Shown here piece by piece: positions 31,288-37,799 of a stretch of 44,135 nucleotides of DNA (the stretch's first letter is position 1; every line of letters starts with the position of its first letter). The translations under genes and the position numbers were made by a program. This stretch comes from Candidatus Stahliibacteriota bacterium. GTDB taxonomy: Bacteria > Hydrothermota > Tepidihabitantia > SM23-42. The notes beneath the pieces are model-generated. The model worked only from the letters and a program-made list of their open reading frames with translations, made no database searches and was not told the DNA's origin. The stretch covers positions 1 through 44,135 of the forward strand of contig JAUWCU010000006.1 of the NCBI GenBank assembly GCA_030609135.1. The letters are read 5' to 3'.

Positions 31288-31825
31288 ATTGGTTCCCCCT
31301 TCGATTCTTTACCTTTTTTTTCTGGCATTTTTTGCATAATCCATAGATTTGTAATTCATGATTGCTTACCATAAAGTTATGTTTTCTTGCAACATCTTTC
31401 TGGAATTTTTCTATTCCATCATGAGTAAATTCGATTATCCTTCCACATTTTATACAGACGAGGTGGTCATGATGTTGTTCTTTATGGGTAGGCTCAAATC
31501 TCGTTTCGTCTTCGTCAAAATGGTGAACAGCAGCCATTCCGCAGTCTACGAGTAGTCTAAGCGTACGATAGACTGTGGAGTAACTTATGTTCGAATCTGT
31601 TCTCTTAATTTCATTGTAGAGCTGTTCAACTGTATAGTGCCTATCTACATTGATGAAATACTCAATGATCGCCGCCCTCTTTTTGGAGAACTTGAGTCCT
31701 TTTTTCGCTCGACACTTAAGGACTTCATCTAATTCTTTTTCCTTTTGGGGACTTACACTCGTGTAGTTTGACCATCTGTTTTGGGAACCATTAGATCCTT
31801 TTCTGACTTTGACTTTCATTTTCAT
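31274..31825 (-). CDS. fur: Fur-family ferric uptake regulator
   Basis: A 183-residue Fur-like repressor, longer than the usual 140-150 residues because of a basic N-terminal extension of about 40 residues (MKMKVKVRKGSNGSQNRW...). The winged helix (LKFSKKRAAIIEYFINVDRH; SYSTVYRTLRLLVD) is followed by the metal domain with HHFDEDETRFE, HHDHLVCIKCGRI and LCKKCQKK. The position before feoA and the presence of a Fur box at 28.74 kb suggest it is the iron regulator. The ATG starts 5 nt after the -10 box, so the mRNA should be leaderless. Confidence 0.92.
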   Translation of the reverse strand: MKMKVKVRKGSNGSQNRWSNYTSVSPQKEKELDEVLKCRAKKGLKFSKKRAAIIEYFINVDRHYTVEQLYNEIKRTDSNISYSTVYRTLRLLVDCGMAAVHHFDEDETRFEPTHKEQHHDHLVCIKCGRIIEFTHDGIEKFQKDVARKHNFMVSNHELQIYGLCKKCQKKKVKNRRGNQYGSY

Positions 31826-31830
31826 TATAC

Positions 31831-31858
31831 ATTATAATCAAAAATTTGCATTTGTCAA
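31831..31858 (-). promoter_or_regulatory. fur-feoA promoter, leaderless type
   Basis: TTGACA (31853-31858) and TATAAT (31831-31836) are 16 bp apart on the minus strand; both hexamers are perfect consensus. The fur ATG begins 5 nt after the -10 box. The -35 box is 10 bp from the end of an inverted-repeat element. Confidence 0.82.
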
Positions 31859-31868
31859 GGGGGGAAAA

Positions 31869-32286
31869 CAGAAACTTGGACACATCGTTCAACAGATATT
31901 TCGGGGAACCCTCACCCTTTCCCTCTTCCTTAAAAAGGGAGAGGGTGTATTAATTTGGTTACTTTCCTCTCTGCGCTGTAGTTGTCCAATTTATTGGACT
32001 GCCCGATAAATCGCCTGTCTGCCTCAGGCTGAGGCGACTACAATTGGAAACGTGATTTTGTAGTTGTTTGATTTATCAAACATAGCCCGATAAATCGGGC
32101 GACTACAAAAGGGAGAGGATTCACCCTGTGTAATAAAAGAATGATTTTACGCAAAAAGAAATAGAAATAACCGATCTACCTCAAATATTGTGAAACGATA
32201 TCCATAAATTGTATTACACGGGGTAAAGGTGAGGAGCTCATTTGATAAATTCAAAATCAAGGGATAAAGATGTGTCCAAGTTTCTG
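31869..32286. repeat. 418-bp inverted-repeat element between divergent promoters
   Basis: CAGAAACTTGGACACATC (31869-31886) and its exact reverse complement (32269-32286) bound the gap between fur and the EamA gene. Inside are a CCCTCACCC/AAAAGGGAGAGGG stretch, two TGTAGTTG...ACTACA palindromic units (31977-32042, 32059-32107) and one 100-bp unit (32124-32223). No ORF. Each terminus is 10 bp from a -35 box. The same terminal sequence recurs at 43640-43657. This accounts for the whole gene-free interval. Confidence 0.88.
32124..32223. repeat. Single copy of the 100-bp unit that is tandemly amplified at the right edge
   Basis: CCCTGTGTAATAA opens and GTATTACACGGGG closes the unit, in opposite orientation to the array at 43780-44135. 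Sequence similarity covers the whole unit and a little of the flank (CTCACCTTTA before it, in the array's orientation). Confidence 0.88.
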
Positions 32287-32296
32287 GTTAACTCTC

Positions 32297-32324
32297 TTGA
32301 CTTATATTACCTGTTAATTATAAT
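32297..32324 (+). promoter_or_regulatory. Promoter of the EamA-like gene, leaderless type
   Basis: TTGACT (32297-32302) and TATAAT (32319-32324) with a 16-bp spacer. The GTG start codon is 5 nt beyond the -10 box and no Shine-Dalgarno sequence is present. Confidence 0.78.
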
Positions 32325-32329
32325 CACTT

Positions 32330-32731
32330 GTGGATTATGTTAAATATACATTTATCGCTCTTGTTGGTTGGGGGTTTTGGGCAATTGGCAGTAAAATGAT
32401 GACCCGCTATTTCAACACTTCAAGCACCTCATTTTGGATATCTCTATCAGGAATTGTATTTTTGTCGATATACCTGGTTTTTCAAAGGGATTTGATGGTC
32501 AATAAGCATATTCTTTATGCGGTGCCTATCGGACTGGTTTCTTTGGTTGCAATTCTTGGCTTTTATAAAGCGCTGAAAATCGGGCCCACTTCAGTAGTTG
32601 TTCCTTTGACAAACATGTACGTAATATTCCCAGTACTTTATGGATTCATATTCTTAAGAGAAACGATAACTACAACGAGAATATTAGGCATAGTTTTTGC
32701 CATTATAGCGACTATTTTTCTCTCTTTATGA
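32330..32731 (+). CDS. EamA-like half-size drug/metabolite transporter protein
   Basis: A 133-residue membrane protein with four or five hydrophobic helices and the EamA-type features GWGFWAIGSKMMTRYF at the start and LKIGPTSVVVPLTNMYVIFPVLYG then FLRETITTTRILG near the end. Full-length transporters have two such repeats, so this half-size type should dimerise. Substrate unknown. GTG start as it directly follows the promoter; the next methionines are about 22 codons in. It overlaps the following gene by 4 bp. Confidence 0.8.
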   Translation: MDYVKYTFIALVGWGFWAIGSKMMTRYFNTSSTSFWISLSGIVFLSIYLVFQRDLMVNKHILYAVPIGLVSLVAILGFYKALKIGPTSVVVPLTNMYVIFPVLYGFIFLRETITTTRILGIVFAIIATIFLSL

Positions 32732-33888
32732 AAGTAATAATTTACGAAGACAACTTTGAGCAGTTCCAGCCGTTGATCATTTTTTATCCACAATTTTTCC
32801 TTAGGGTTGGCATGAGAACAATCAGCGAAAACACAGCATACTTTTTCAAACGAGCGGAAATAAATTATATAACACGTAAACTATTTGACAATAAAAAGGT
32901 GGGAATTACTGGTCCAGCCCTGTATATTTCAGCTCGAGCCATAATTAGCAAGCGTATTGTTCTTTCGGGCAAAGACATGCGATTCTCAATTGATTCCCAA
33001 CCGATTGGTTTTTTCAAACAAAAACCACCTTATCCAAAAGACTTAAAGGAAATCAAAAAAACTCTTAAAGAAATAAGAACGACGCGGGAAATAGATGGTT
33101 TTCTCGTGGATAAATTGTGGGATTTGATAAAACTAAATAGTGTTATTCTCACCCGTCAGTTCGAATGCGTAAAAGCAAAACATGAAATCCCTAAACATAC
33201 CTATATAATCGGCCCAAAAAGCAAGGTGTTCATTGCGCAAAAAGCTCATATCCATAAGCTTGTTACTATTGACGTTTCCAGGGGTCCTGTATACATTGAT
33301 GACGACGTCATAATCAGACCTTTTTCATTTATCGCAGGTCCTTCGTATATCGGTTCTGGTTCAATCATTGATCGCGCAAAGATTATAGAATCAAGCATCG
33401 GTCCATCATGTCGTATTGGTGGCGAAGTTGAGTCCTGCATATTTCAGGGTTACAGCAATAAGTATCACGAAGGGTTTATCGGGCATTCATTCATCGGAGA
33501 ATGGGTGAATTTGGGTGCTTTGACAACAAATTCTGACCTCAAAAACAATTATGGTTCAGTACGTACCAGGATAGGTACGAGAGAACTCGATTCAGGTATG
33601 AAAAAACTCGGCTGTTTTATCGGAGACCATACAAAAACGGGTATCGGTACCCTAATCCCGACCGGTGCGATTATCGGTTCTTTTGTAAACTTTTTTGGTG
33701 GCGGCATGATGCCTAAATATGTACCGGGTTTCAAGTGGCTAAGCACTACCAAACAAAAGAACTACGACTTGGAAAAAGCCATTGCCTGTGCAAGGATTGT
33801 CATGCCGCGGCGGAACGTCAAGATGTCCAAACATTACGAGGGGTTAATTAGAACATATTACAGATGTGAAGTTCGTTGTAGCGATTGA
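32728..33888 (+). CDS. GlmU-type putative sugar nucleotidyltransferase/acyltransferase with left-handed beta-helix
   Basis: A 386-residue protein. The N-terminal part (VIIYEDNFEQFQPLIIFYPQ, TISENTAYFFKRA) corresponds to the degenerate nucleotidyltransferase half of the GlmU family common in Bacteroidetes and allied phyla. From about residue 155 hexapeptide repeats (KSKVFIAQKAHIHKLVTI; SIIDRAKIIESSIGPSCRIG) form a beta-helix, with GHSFIGEWVNLGALTTNSDL and GDHTKTGIGTLIPTGAIIG as the catalytic region. It probably supplies an activated sugar for the cell envelope. The exact substrate is unproven. Coupled to the genes on both sides by overlaps. Confidence 0.85.
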   Translation: MKVIIYEDNFEQFQPLIIFYPQFFLRVGMRTISENTAYFFKRAEINYITRKLFDNKKVGITGPALYISARAIISKRIVLSGKDMRFSIDSQPIGFFKQKPPYPKDLKEIKKTLKEIRTTREIDGFLVDKLWDLIKLNSVILTRQFECVKAKHEIPKHTYIIGPKSKVFIAQKAHIHKLVTIDVSRGPVYIDDDVIIRPFSFIAGPSYIGSGSIIDRAKIIESSIGPSCRIGGEVESCIFQGYSNKYHEGFIGHSFIGEWVNLGALTTNSDLKNNYGSVRTRIGTRELDSGMKKLGCFIGDHTKTGIGTLIPTGAIIGSFVNFFGGGMMPKYVPGFKWLSTTKQKNYDLEKAIACARIVMPRRNVKMSKHYEGLIRTYYRCEVRCSD

Positions 33889-34558
33889 CGGTGGAGCCGG
33901 TTCAGGTAAGAGCACAACCGCGAAAGCAGTTGCCGAGAGGTTAAATTTTTTCTATCTTGACACCGGTGCAATGTATCGTACGGTTACTCTGAAATACCTA
34001 CAGTGTGGAGGAAACATTAAGAAAATAGATATGTTGCTTATTGAGAAGATAATAAAGAAGACCACGATTGATTTATGCCGGGAAGATCACAAAACCCATG
34101 TGTATCTTGATGAGAAGGATGTTACTCTGGAAATAAGAAAACCGGCGGTTAATAATCTTGTTTCACCTATTTCCGCATTAGCTAAAGTGCGCATCTGGAT
34201 GGTTGACAAACAGCGCGAAGTAGCCAAGGGGAGAGATGTTGTTTGCGAGGGGCGCGATATTGGCACAGTAGTGTTTCCACAGGCTCAAGTTAAAATATTC
34301 ATGCAGGCTGATTTGAAGGAAAGGGCGCGTCGCAGAATTAAAGAGCTGGCTGAAAAGAATATTAATGTTACCTTTGATGAAGTGCTGGACAACCTTAAAT
34401 TCCGTGATGATTTTGATTCAAGACGTGCTCACTCTCCTTTAAAAAAGGCGCAAGATGCAATTGTCGTTGATACAACACATCTTACTATTGATCAAGAGAT
34501 TGACATTGTTGAGAAACTTGTACGTGAGCGGTTAGAAAATCGTACTCGTGTTTCGTAA
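33866..34558 (+). CDS. cmk: Cytidylate kinase
   Basis: A 230-residue CMP/dCMP kinase: P-loop AIDGGAGSGKSTTAKAVA, then LDTGAMYRTVTL, the CMP-binding region and CEGRDIGTVVFPQAQVKIFM, and RAHSPLKKAQDAIVVDTTHL near the end, all characteristic. It makes CDP for nucleic acid and lipid synthesis. Starts at GTG 33866-33868 and overlaps the upstream gene by 23 bp, so it is coupled. It ends just before a family-A element. Confidence 0.95.
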   Translation: MKFVVAIDGGAGSGKSTTAKAVAERLNFFYLDTGAMYRTVTLKYLQCGGNIKKIDMLLIEKIIKKTTIDLCREDHKTHVYLDEKDVTLEIRKPAVNNLVSPISALAKVRIWMVDKQREVAKGRDVVCEGRDIGTVVFPQAQVKIFMQADLKERARRRIKELAEKNINVTFDEVLDNLKFRDDFDSRRAHSPLKKAQDAIVVDTTHLTIDQEIDIVEKLVRERLENRTRVS

Positions 34559-34605
34559 CTCGTATTCGTTATCTAAATGGGGTCTCCGTTACACGAGAGC
34601 AGGCA

Positions 34606-34851
34606 AATCTCGACAGGGTGACCGAGAATAAGGAGTAGGGCGTTTACGCCCGTCAAAATATGTCGAAATTTAATCACATTTAACGAACCCCGTTAAATAA
34701 CTACTTTCTGGTTTGCATTTGAAGTTCCTATTGAAAAACCGCAACGGTTATTTGTATTTCTGATTTTCATAAATATACTCTTATTTAACGGGACGAGCCT
34801 AAAGGCTCTACTCCTACAAATCTCGACATTCTCGGTCACCCTGTCGAGATT
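34606..34851. repeat. Family-A element, long form with nested insertion, copy 2
   Basis: A 246-bp element with 24-bp perfect terminal inverted repeats at 34606-34629 and 34828-34851 (core GACAGGGTGACCGAGAAT). Inside, a 104-bp element (34689-34792) splits the GAGCCTAAAGGCTC arm. It fills the gap between the convergent cmk and miaA genes; nothing else is seen in the interval 34559-34868. Confidence 0.9.
34689..34792. mobile_element. Nested 104-bp inserted element, copy 1
   Basis: CCCGTTAAATAA and TTATTTAACGGG are perfect 12-bp terminal inverted repeats. The host hexamer is duplicated as ACGAAC (34683-34688, one change) and ACGAGC (34793-34798), a 6-bp target duplication. The uninterrupted site is seen at 21209-21214. 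Confidence 0.9.
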
Positions 34852-34868
34852 GGACCCCAAAAGCAAAA

Positions 34869-35777
34869 CTATGTATCCCGCATCTGCTTAGTAATATATT
34901 TAACAATGTCCGGGTCTGTTGAGTCAAACCACTGTAAACCAGAGATTTTATTAAACCAGGTAACCTGCCGTTTGGCAAAGTTCCTTGTTCGCTGTTTTGC
35001 TCGGTGGATTGCCTGTTCAAGAGTCAACTCGTTGTTGAAATATTGGACTATCTCTTTGTAACCGATCGTGCGCATAGCGTTCGATGCCGGGTCAAATCCT
35101 TTATCCAAGAGCATTTTCACTTCATTGACCAAGCCCTGATTTATCATTTTGGCAAAACGTTCATTGATTCTTTGGTACAATTCACGACGGGGAAGGTTCA
35201 GACCAATATAATGAGGTACGTACTTGGCTTTTTTCTTCTTTTTTTTAAGCAGTGCACTTAATGGTTTGCCGGTTATTTCATATACTTCCAAACCACGCAT
35301 AATGCGTTGTTTATCCTTTGGCGTAATTCTTTTTGCCAATGCCGGGTCAATTGATGACAGTTTCTTGTAGAAGTGATCAACACCAAATGTTTCCAGGGCG
35401 GTCTGGAGTTTCTTTTTTATCACGCGGTTAGATTCCGGTAGTGCATGGAGCGGATGGAAAAGCGCTTTGATATACAAGCCAGTACCGCCACAAATGATCG
35501 GTACTTTACCGCGCTCCTTGATTTCTTCAATCTTCGATTCGGCATCACGGGCGAATTGACCACATGAGTAATTGTCATTCGGATGAACAAAATCAATTAG
35601 GTGAAAGCTAGCCATCCTTTTTTGTTCTGGTGTTGGCTTTGCCGTGCCGATATCAAGATATTTGTATATCTGCCGTGAATCAGCAGATATTATTTCACCA
35701 GAGATTTCCCGGGCAATCTTTATCGATAGATTGGTTTTACCTACGGCGGTTGATCCGACTATTGTGAGGATTTTCAT
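34869..35777 (-). CDS. miaA: tRNA dimethylallyltransferase
   Basis: A 302-residue enzyme that adds a dimethylallyl group to A37 of tRNAs reading UNN codons. Motifs are GSTAVGKTNLSIKIA (P-loop), ISADSRQIYKYLDIGTAKP, LIDFVHPNDNYSCGQF, GGTGLYIKALFHPL and the tRNA-contacting RTIGYKEIVQY with the late TKTRNFAKRQVTWF-like stretch (KQRTRNFAKRQVTWF). Complete. A family-B element lies 14 bp before the ATG, so the native promoter is displaced or the element supplies the leader. Confidence 0.96.
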   Translation of the reverse strand: MKILTIVGSTAVGKTNLSIKIAREISGEIISADSRQIYKYLDIGTAKPTPEQKRMASFHLIDFVHPNDNYSCGQFARDAESKIEEIKERGKVPIICGGTGLYIKALFHPLHALPESNRVIKKKLQTALETFGVDHFYKKLSSIDPALAKRITPKDKQRIMRGLEVYEITGKPLSALLKKKKKKAKYVPHYIGLNLPRRELYQRINERFAKMINQGLVNEVKMLLDKGFDPASNAMRTIGYKEIVQYFNNELTLEQAIHRAKQRTRNFAKRQVTWFNKISGLQWFDSTDPDIVKYITKQMRDT

Positions 35778-35790
35778 TGTAAATTGTCAA

Positions 35791-35960
35791 GGGCGTGTTG
35801 CCCAAATCCATATTTGTCATTGCGAGTCCCGACCATTAAGAATTGTAATGGTCGGGGTGTGGCAATCTCATTATTTTTCAGGAGATTACTTCGTCGCTTT
35901 GTTCCTCGTAATGACATTTTAGGGTTATATGAACCTGAATTTGATTTGGGCAACACGCCC
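35791..35960. repeat. Family-B inverted-repeat element, copy 2
   Basis: GGGCGTGTTGCCCAAATC (35791-35808) and GATTTGGGCAACACGCCC (35943-35960) are perfect 18-bp terminal inverted repeats. The interior has REP-like sequences (GTCATTGCGAGTCCCGACCA; CGTCGCTTTGTTCCTCGTAA) in the reverse order of copy 1. Confidence 0.9.
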
Positions 35961-35963
35961 TCA

Positions 35964-36195
35964 ACAGGCTGACCGAGAATAAGGAGTAGGGCGTTTACGC
36001 CCGTCAAAATATGTCGAAATTTAATCACATTTAACGAGCCCCGTTAAATAACTACTTTCTGGTTTGCATTTGAAGTTCCTATTGAAAAACCGCAACGGTT
36101 ATTTGTATTTCTGATTTTCATAAATATACTCTTATTTAACGGGACGAGCCTAAAGGCTCTACTCCTACAAATTTCGACATTCTCGGTCAGCCTGT
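35964..36195. repeat. Family-A element, long form with nested insertion, copy 3
   Basis: ACAGGCTGACCGAGAAT and ATTCTCGGTCAGCCTGT bound a 232-bp element nearly identical to copy 2, including the nested 104-bp insert at 36040-36143 with its duplicated ACGAGC hexamers (36034-36039 and 36144-36149). Confidence 0.9.
36040..36143. mobile_element. Nested 104-bp inserted element, copy 2
   Basis: Same length, ends and interior as 34689-34792. Both copies sit at the same place in a family-A element, so the composite, not just the inner element, was copied. Confidence 0.9.
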
Positions 36196-36220
36196 CAAGA
36201 TTTGACCCCATTTAGTGTTT

Positions 36221-36991
36221 TTATAAATACACACCCAAGAGTGCAAACATCCCGACGACCTGGTTGTGGAAGAGGATAACAACTGCGGCGCCGATGCTCA
36301 AAAATGGACCAAAGGGGATTGGACTTTCTCTACTTTGTTTTGTTGAAACGACAAAAAGTACACCCACGACCGATCCGGATAGCGCGGCAAAAAATATCGC
36401 CACGAGGACAAACGGAAAACCTACAAAGGCTCCAATCATTGCGGTTAGATAAACGTCGCCGAGTCCCATTACCTCTTTTTTATATACCCGACCGCCAATG
36501 ATTCGAATCAAGAAAATCAGACCGCCACCAAAAAATAAACCGACCAACCCCAGTTTAACATTACCACTTAATAACTGGAAGGCAATTCCAATAATAATTC
36601 CCGGCATAGAGATAATGTCCGGGATAATTTGGTGTGAGAAGTCAATTCCTGATATGACGATAAGTGAACAAAAGAAAAACAAATAAAAGAAGAATTCTAC
36701 ACCAAGGTCGAACTTAATAAAGAGACAAAGAAAAATTAGGCCGGTGAATAACTCAACTAGTGGGTATCTTAGAGAAATCGACTTTCGACATCCGGAACAC
36801 TTACCTCTCAATAACAGAAAACTTACGATTGGAATATTTTCGTGCCACTTAATGGGTTTTCTGCAGTGAGGACAAAATGAACCTGGTCTGACAATCGATT
36901 TGCCGATGGGTAGTCGGTAGATTAAAACATTCAAAAAGCTTCCTATAGTTGTACCAAAAAGGAAGGAGAATATGCAGAGCACTATCTTCAA
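36221..36991 (-). CDS. pilD: Prepilin peptidase (type IV leader peptidase/methyltransferase)
   Basis: A 256-residue membrane protease that processes type IV pilin-like precursors. After GSFLNVLIYRLPIGKSIV comes the zinc-type cytosolic domain with CPHC (40-43) and CSGC (65-68), and the two catalytic aspartates are in SGIDFSHQIIPD (Asp117) and GLGD (Asp179). Eight hydrophobic helices are predicted. No pilin or secretion ATPase genes are nearby. It overlaps the upstream HepT-like gene by 4 bp. Confidence 0.95.
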   Translation of the reverse strand: MKIVLCIFSFLFGTTIGSFLNVLIYRLPIGKSIVRPGSFCPHCRKPIKWHENIPIVSFLLLRGKCSGCRKSISLRYPLVELFTGLIFLCLFIKFDLGVEFFFYLFFFCSLIVISGIDFSHQIIPDIISMPGIIIGIAFQLLSGNVKLGLVGLFFGGGLIFLIRIIGGRVYKKEVMGLGDVYLTAMIGAFVGFPFVLVAIFFAALSGSVVGVLFVVSTKQSRESPIPFGPFLSIGAAVVILFHNQVVGMFALLGVYL

Positions 36992-37410
36992 AAGTTTTTG
37001 TCTTTGAGATTAAAGTACACTTCAAATGAATCGAGACATTTGTGTATGTCAACAATACTTTCTGAAATTATATCCAGTACTTCAGAAACAGGATAGTCGT
37101 TGAATCTGGGCAATGCCAAAACTGCTTTCTTAACACCCGGTACAACAGATGACAATATAATATCTTTTTCTGCCAGGCTTATGAAAATGTCGGCTCTATT
37201 CAATGGATCGCGGTAGTCATTTTCAAGGATGATGCTGTGTCCTATGTCAACGGTGGATTTTGTAAGACTGTAGAAGAGGTATTTTAATTTTTCAAGAAGA
37301 TTCCGGTTCGCTGGCGTTTCAAGTTGCTTGGGTGTCTTGATCATTTTTTTGATTTCTTCAATATTATTCTGAAGGTTTTTATACAACGTGGTAAAGGTCG
37401 GGTAATCCAT
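36988..37410 (-). CDS. HepT/DUF86-like all-helical protein lacking the usual active-site motif
   Basis: A 140-residue helical protein whose middle part (VDIGHSIILENDYRDPLNRA then DIFISLAEKDIILSSVVPGV) resembles HepT/DUF86 toxins. The region where HepT has the RNase motif Rx4-6H (R-N-x-x-V-H-x-Y) reads LPRFNDYPVSE, without the histidine, so it is probably not an active nuclease. There is no MNT antitoxin beside it. Translational coupling to pilD suggests a structural or accessory role. Family assignment is tentative. Confidence 0.5.
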   Translation of the reverse strand: MDYPTFTTLYKNLQNNIEEIKKMIKTPKQLETPANRNLLEKLKYLFYSLTKSTVDIGHSIILENDYRDPLNRADIFISLAEKDIILSSVVPGVKKAVLALPRFNDYPVSEVLDIISESIVDIHKCLDSFEVYFNLKDKNF

Positions 37411-37457
37411 AGTGAATTATACAGACCTCGTTTATCTTGTCAATGGTATAGCCTAAA

Positions 37458-37495
37458 AAACAAAGAAGGGGGAGTAAACTCCCCCTTCTTTGTTT
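37458..37495. terminator. Bidirectional intrinsic terminator
   Basis: A 17-bp perfect stem (AAACAAAGAAGGGGGAG pairing with CTCCCCCTTCTTTGTTT) with a TAAA loop is followed by T-runs in both directions. It lies 6 bp downstream of the lysine-rich gene on the minus strand. Confidence 0.92.
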
Positions 37496-37500
37496 TTGAA

Positions 37501-37650
37501 TTATCTCTTTTTCTTGGTTGCCTTCTTTTTTCTTGTTACCTTCTTTTTCTTGGTTACTTTCTTCTTCATTACCTTTTTCTTGGTTACCTTCTTCTTGGTT
37601 ACCTTCTTCTTCGCTTTAGTTTTCTTCTTTCTTGAACCGCTTTTCGGCAT
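37501..37650 (-). CDS. 49-residue lysine-rich, histone H1-like protein
   Basis: The frame MPKSGSRKKKTKAKKKVTKK then KVTKKKVMKKKVTKKKKVTR and KKKATKKKR contains more than half lysine/arginine in KKKVT-type repeats. It resembles the C-terminal tail of histone H1-like bacterial proteins, without any globular domain. It has a near-consensus promoter (37672-37699), a strong AAGGAGG five bases before ATG, and an intrinsic terminator, so it should be an abundant monocistronic product. Likely binds DNA or RNA, by charge alone. The complementary strand shows hydrophobic shadow frames. Confidence 0.8.
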   Translation of the reverse strand: MPKSGSRKKKTKAKKKVTKKKVTKKKVMKKKVTKKKKVTRKKKATKKKR

Positions 37651-37671
37651 TATTACCTCCTTTTATGAAAT

Positions 37672-37699
37672 ATTATAACCATAATTAAATTTTTGTCAA
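37672..37699 (-). promoter_or_regulatory. Promoter of the lysine-rich gene
   Basis: TTGACA (37694-37699) and TATAAT (37672-37677) are separated by 16 bp on the minus strand, both perfect consensus hexamers. The start of transcription near 37665 leaves a short leader with a Shine-Dalgarno site. Confidence 0.85.
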
Positions 37700-37766
37700 G
37701 ACTTAATTTTTTGTATTGCGCGGAAATATCGGTTAATACTTCTATATTCAAGAAAAATTGTGACTC

Positions 37767-37794
37767 TTGACTTATTCTTGTATCTGATTATGAT
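37767..37794 (+). promoter_or_regulatory. Promoter of the NfeD gene, leaderless type
   Basis: TTGACT (37767-37772) and TATGAT (37789-37794) have a 16-bp spacer. The ATG at 37800 starts 5 nt after the -10 box; no ribosome site is present. Confidence 0.75.
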
Positions 37795-37799
37795 TTTAT

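Larger units (their letters stand above)
35778..36220. other. 443-bp gene-free region: one family-B and one family-A element side by side
   Basis: The interval is filled by the family-B element 35791-35960 and the family-A element 35964-36195, only 3 bp apart. The last 25 bp lead to the stop of the prepilin peptidase. No further signal is seen. Confidence 0.8.

Noticed and set aside
37324-37678. Hydrophobic Phe/Leu-rich plus-strand frames that look like membrane proteins
   Set aside because: They are the complement of the lysine-rich KKKVT gene and its terminator; the minus-strand frame has promoter, ribosome site and terminator.
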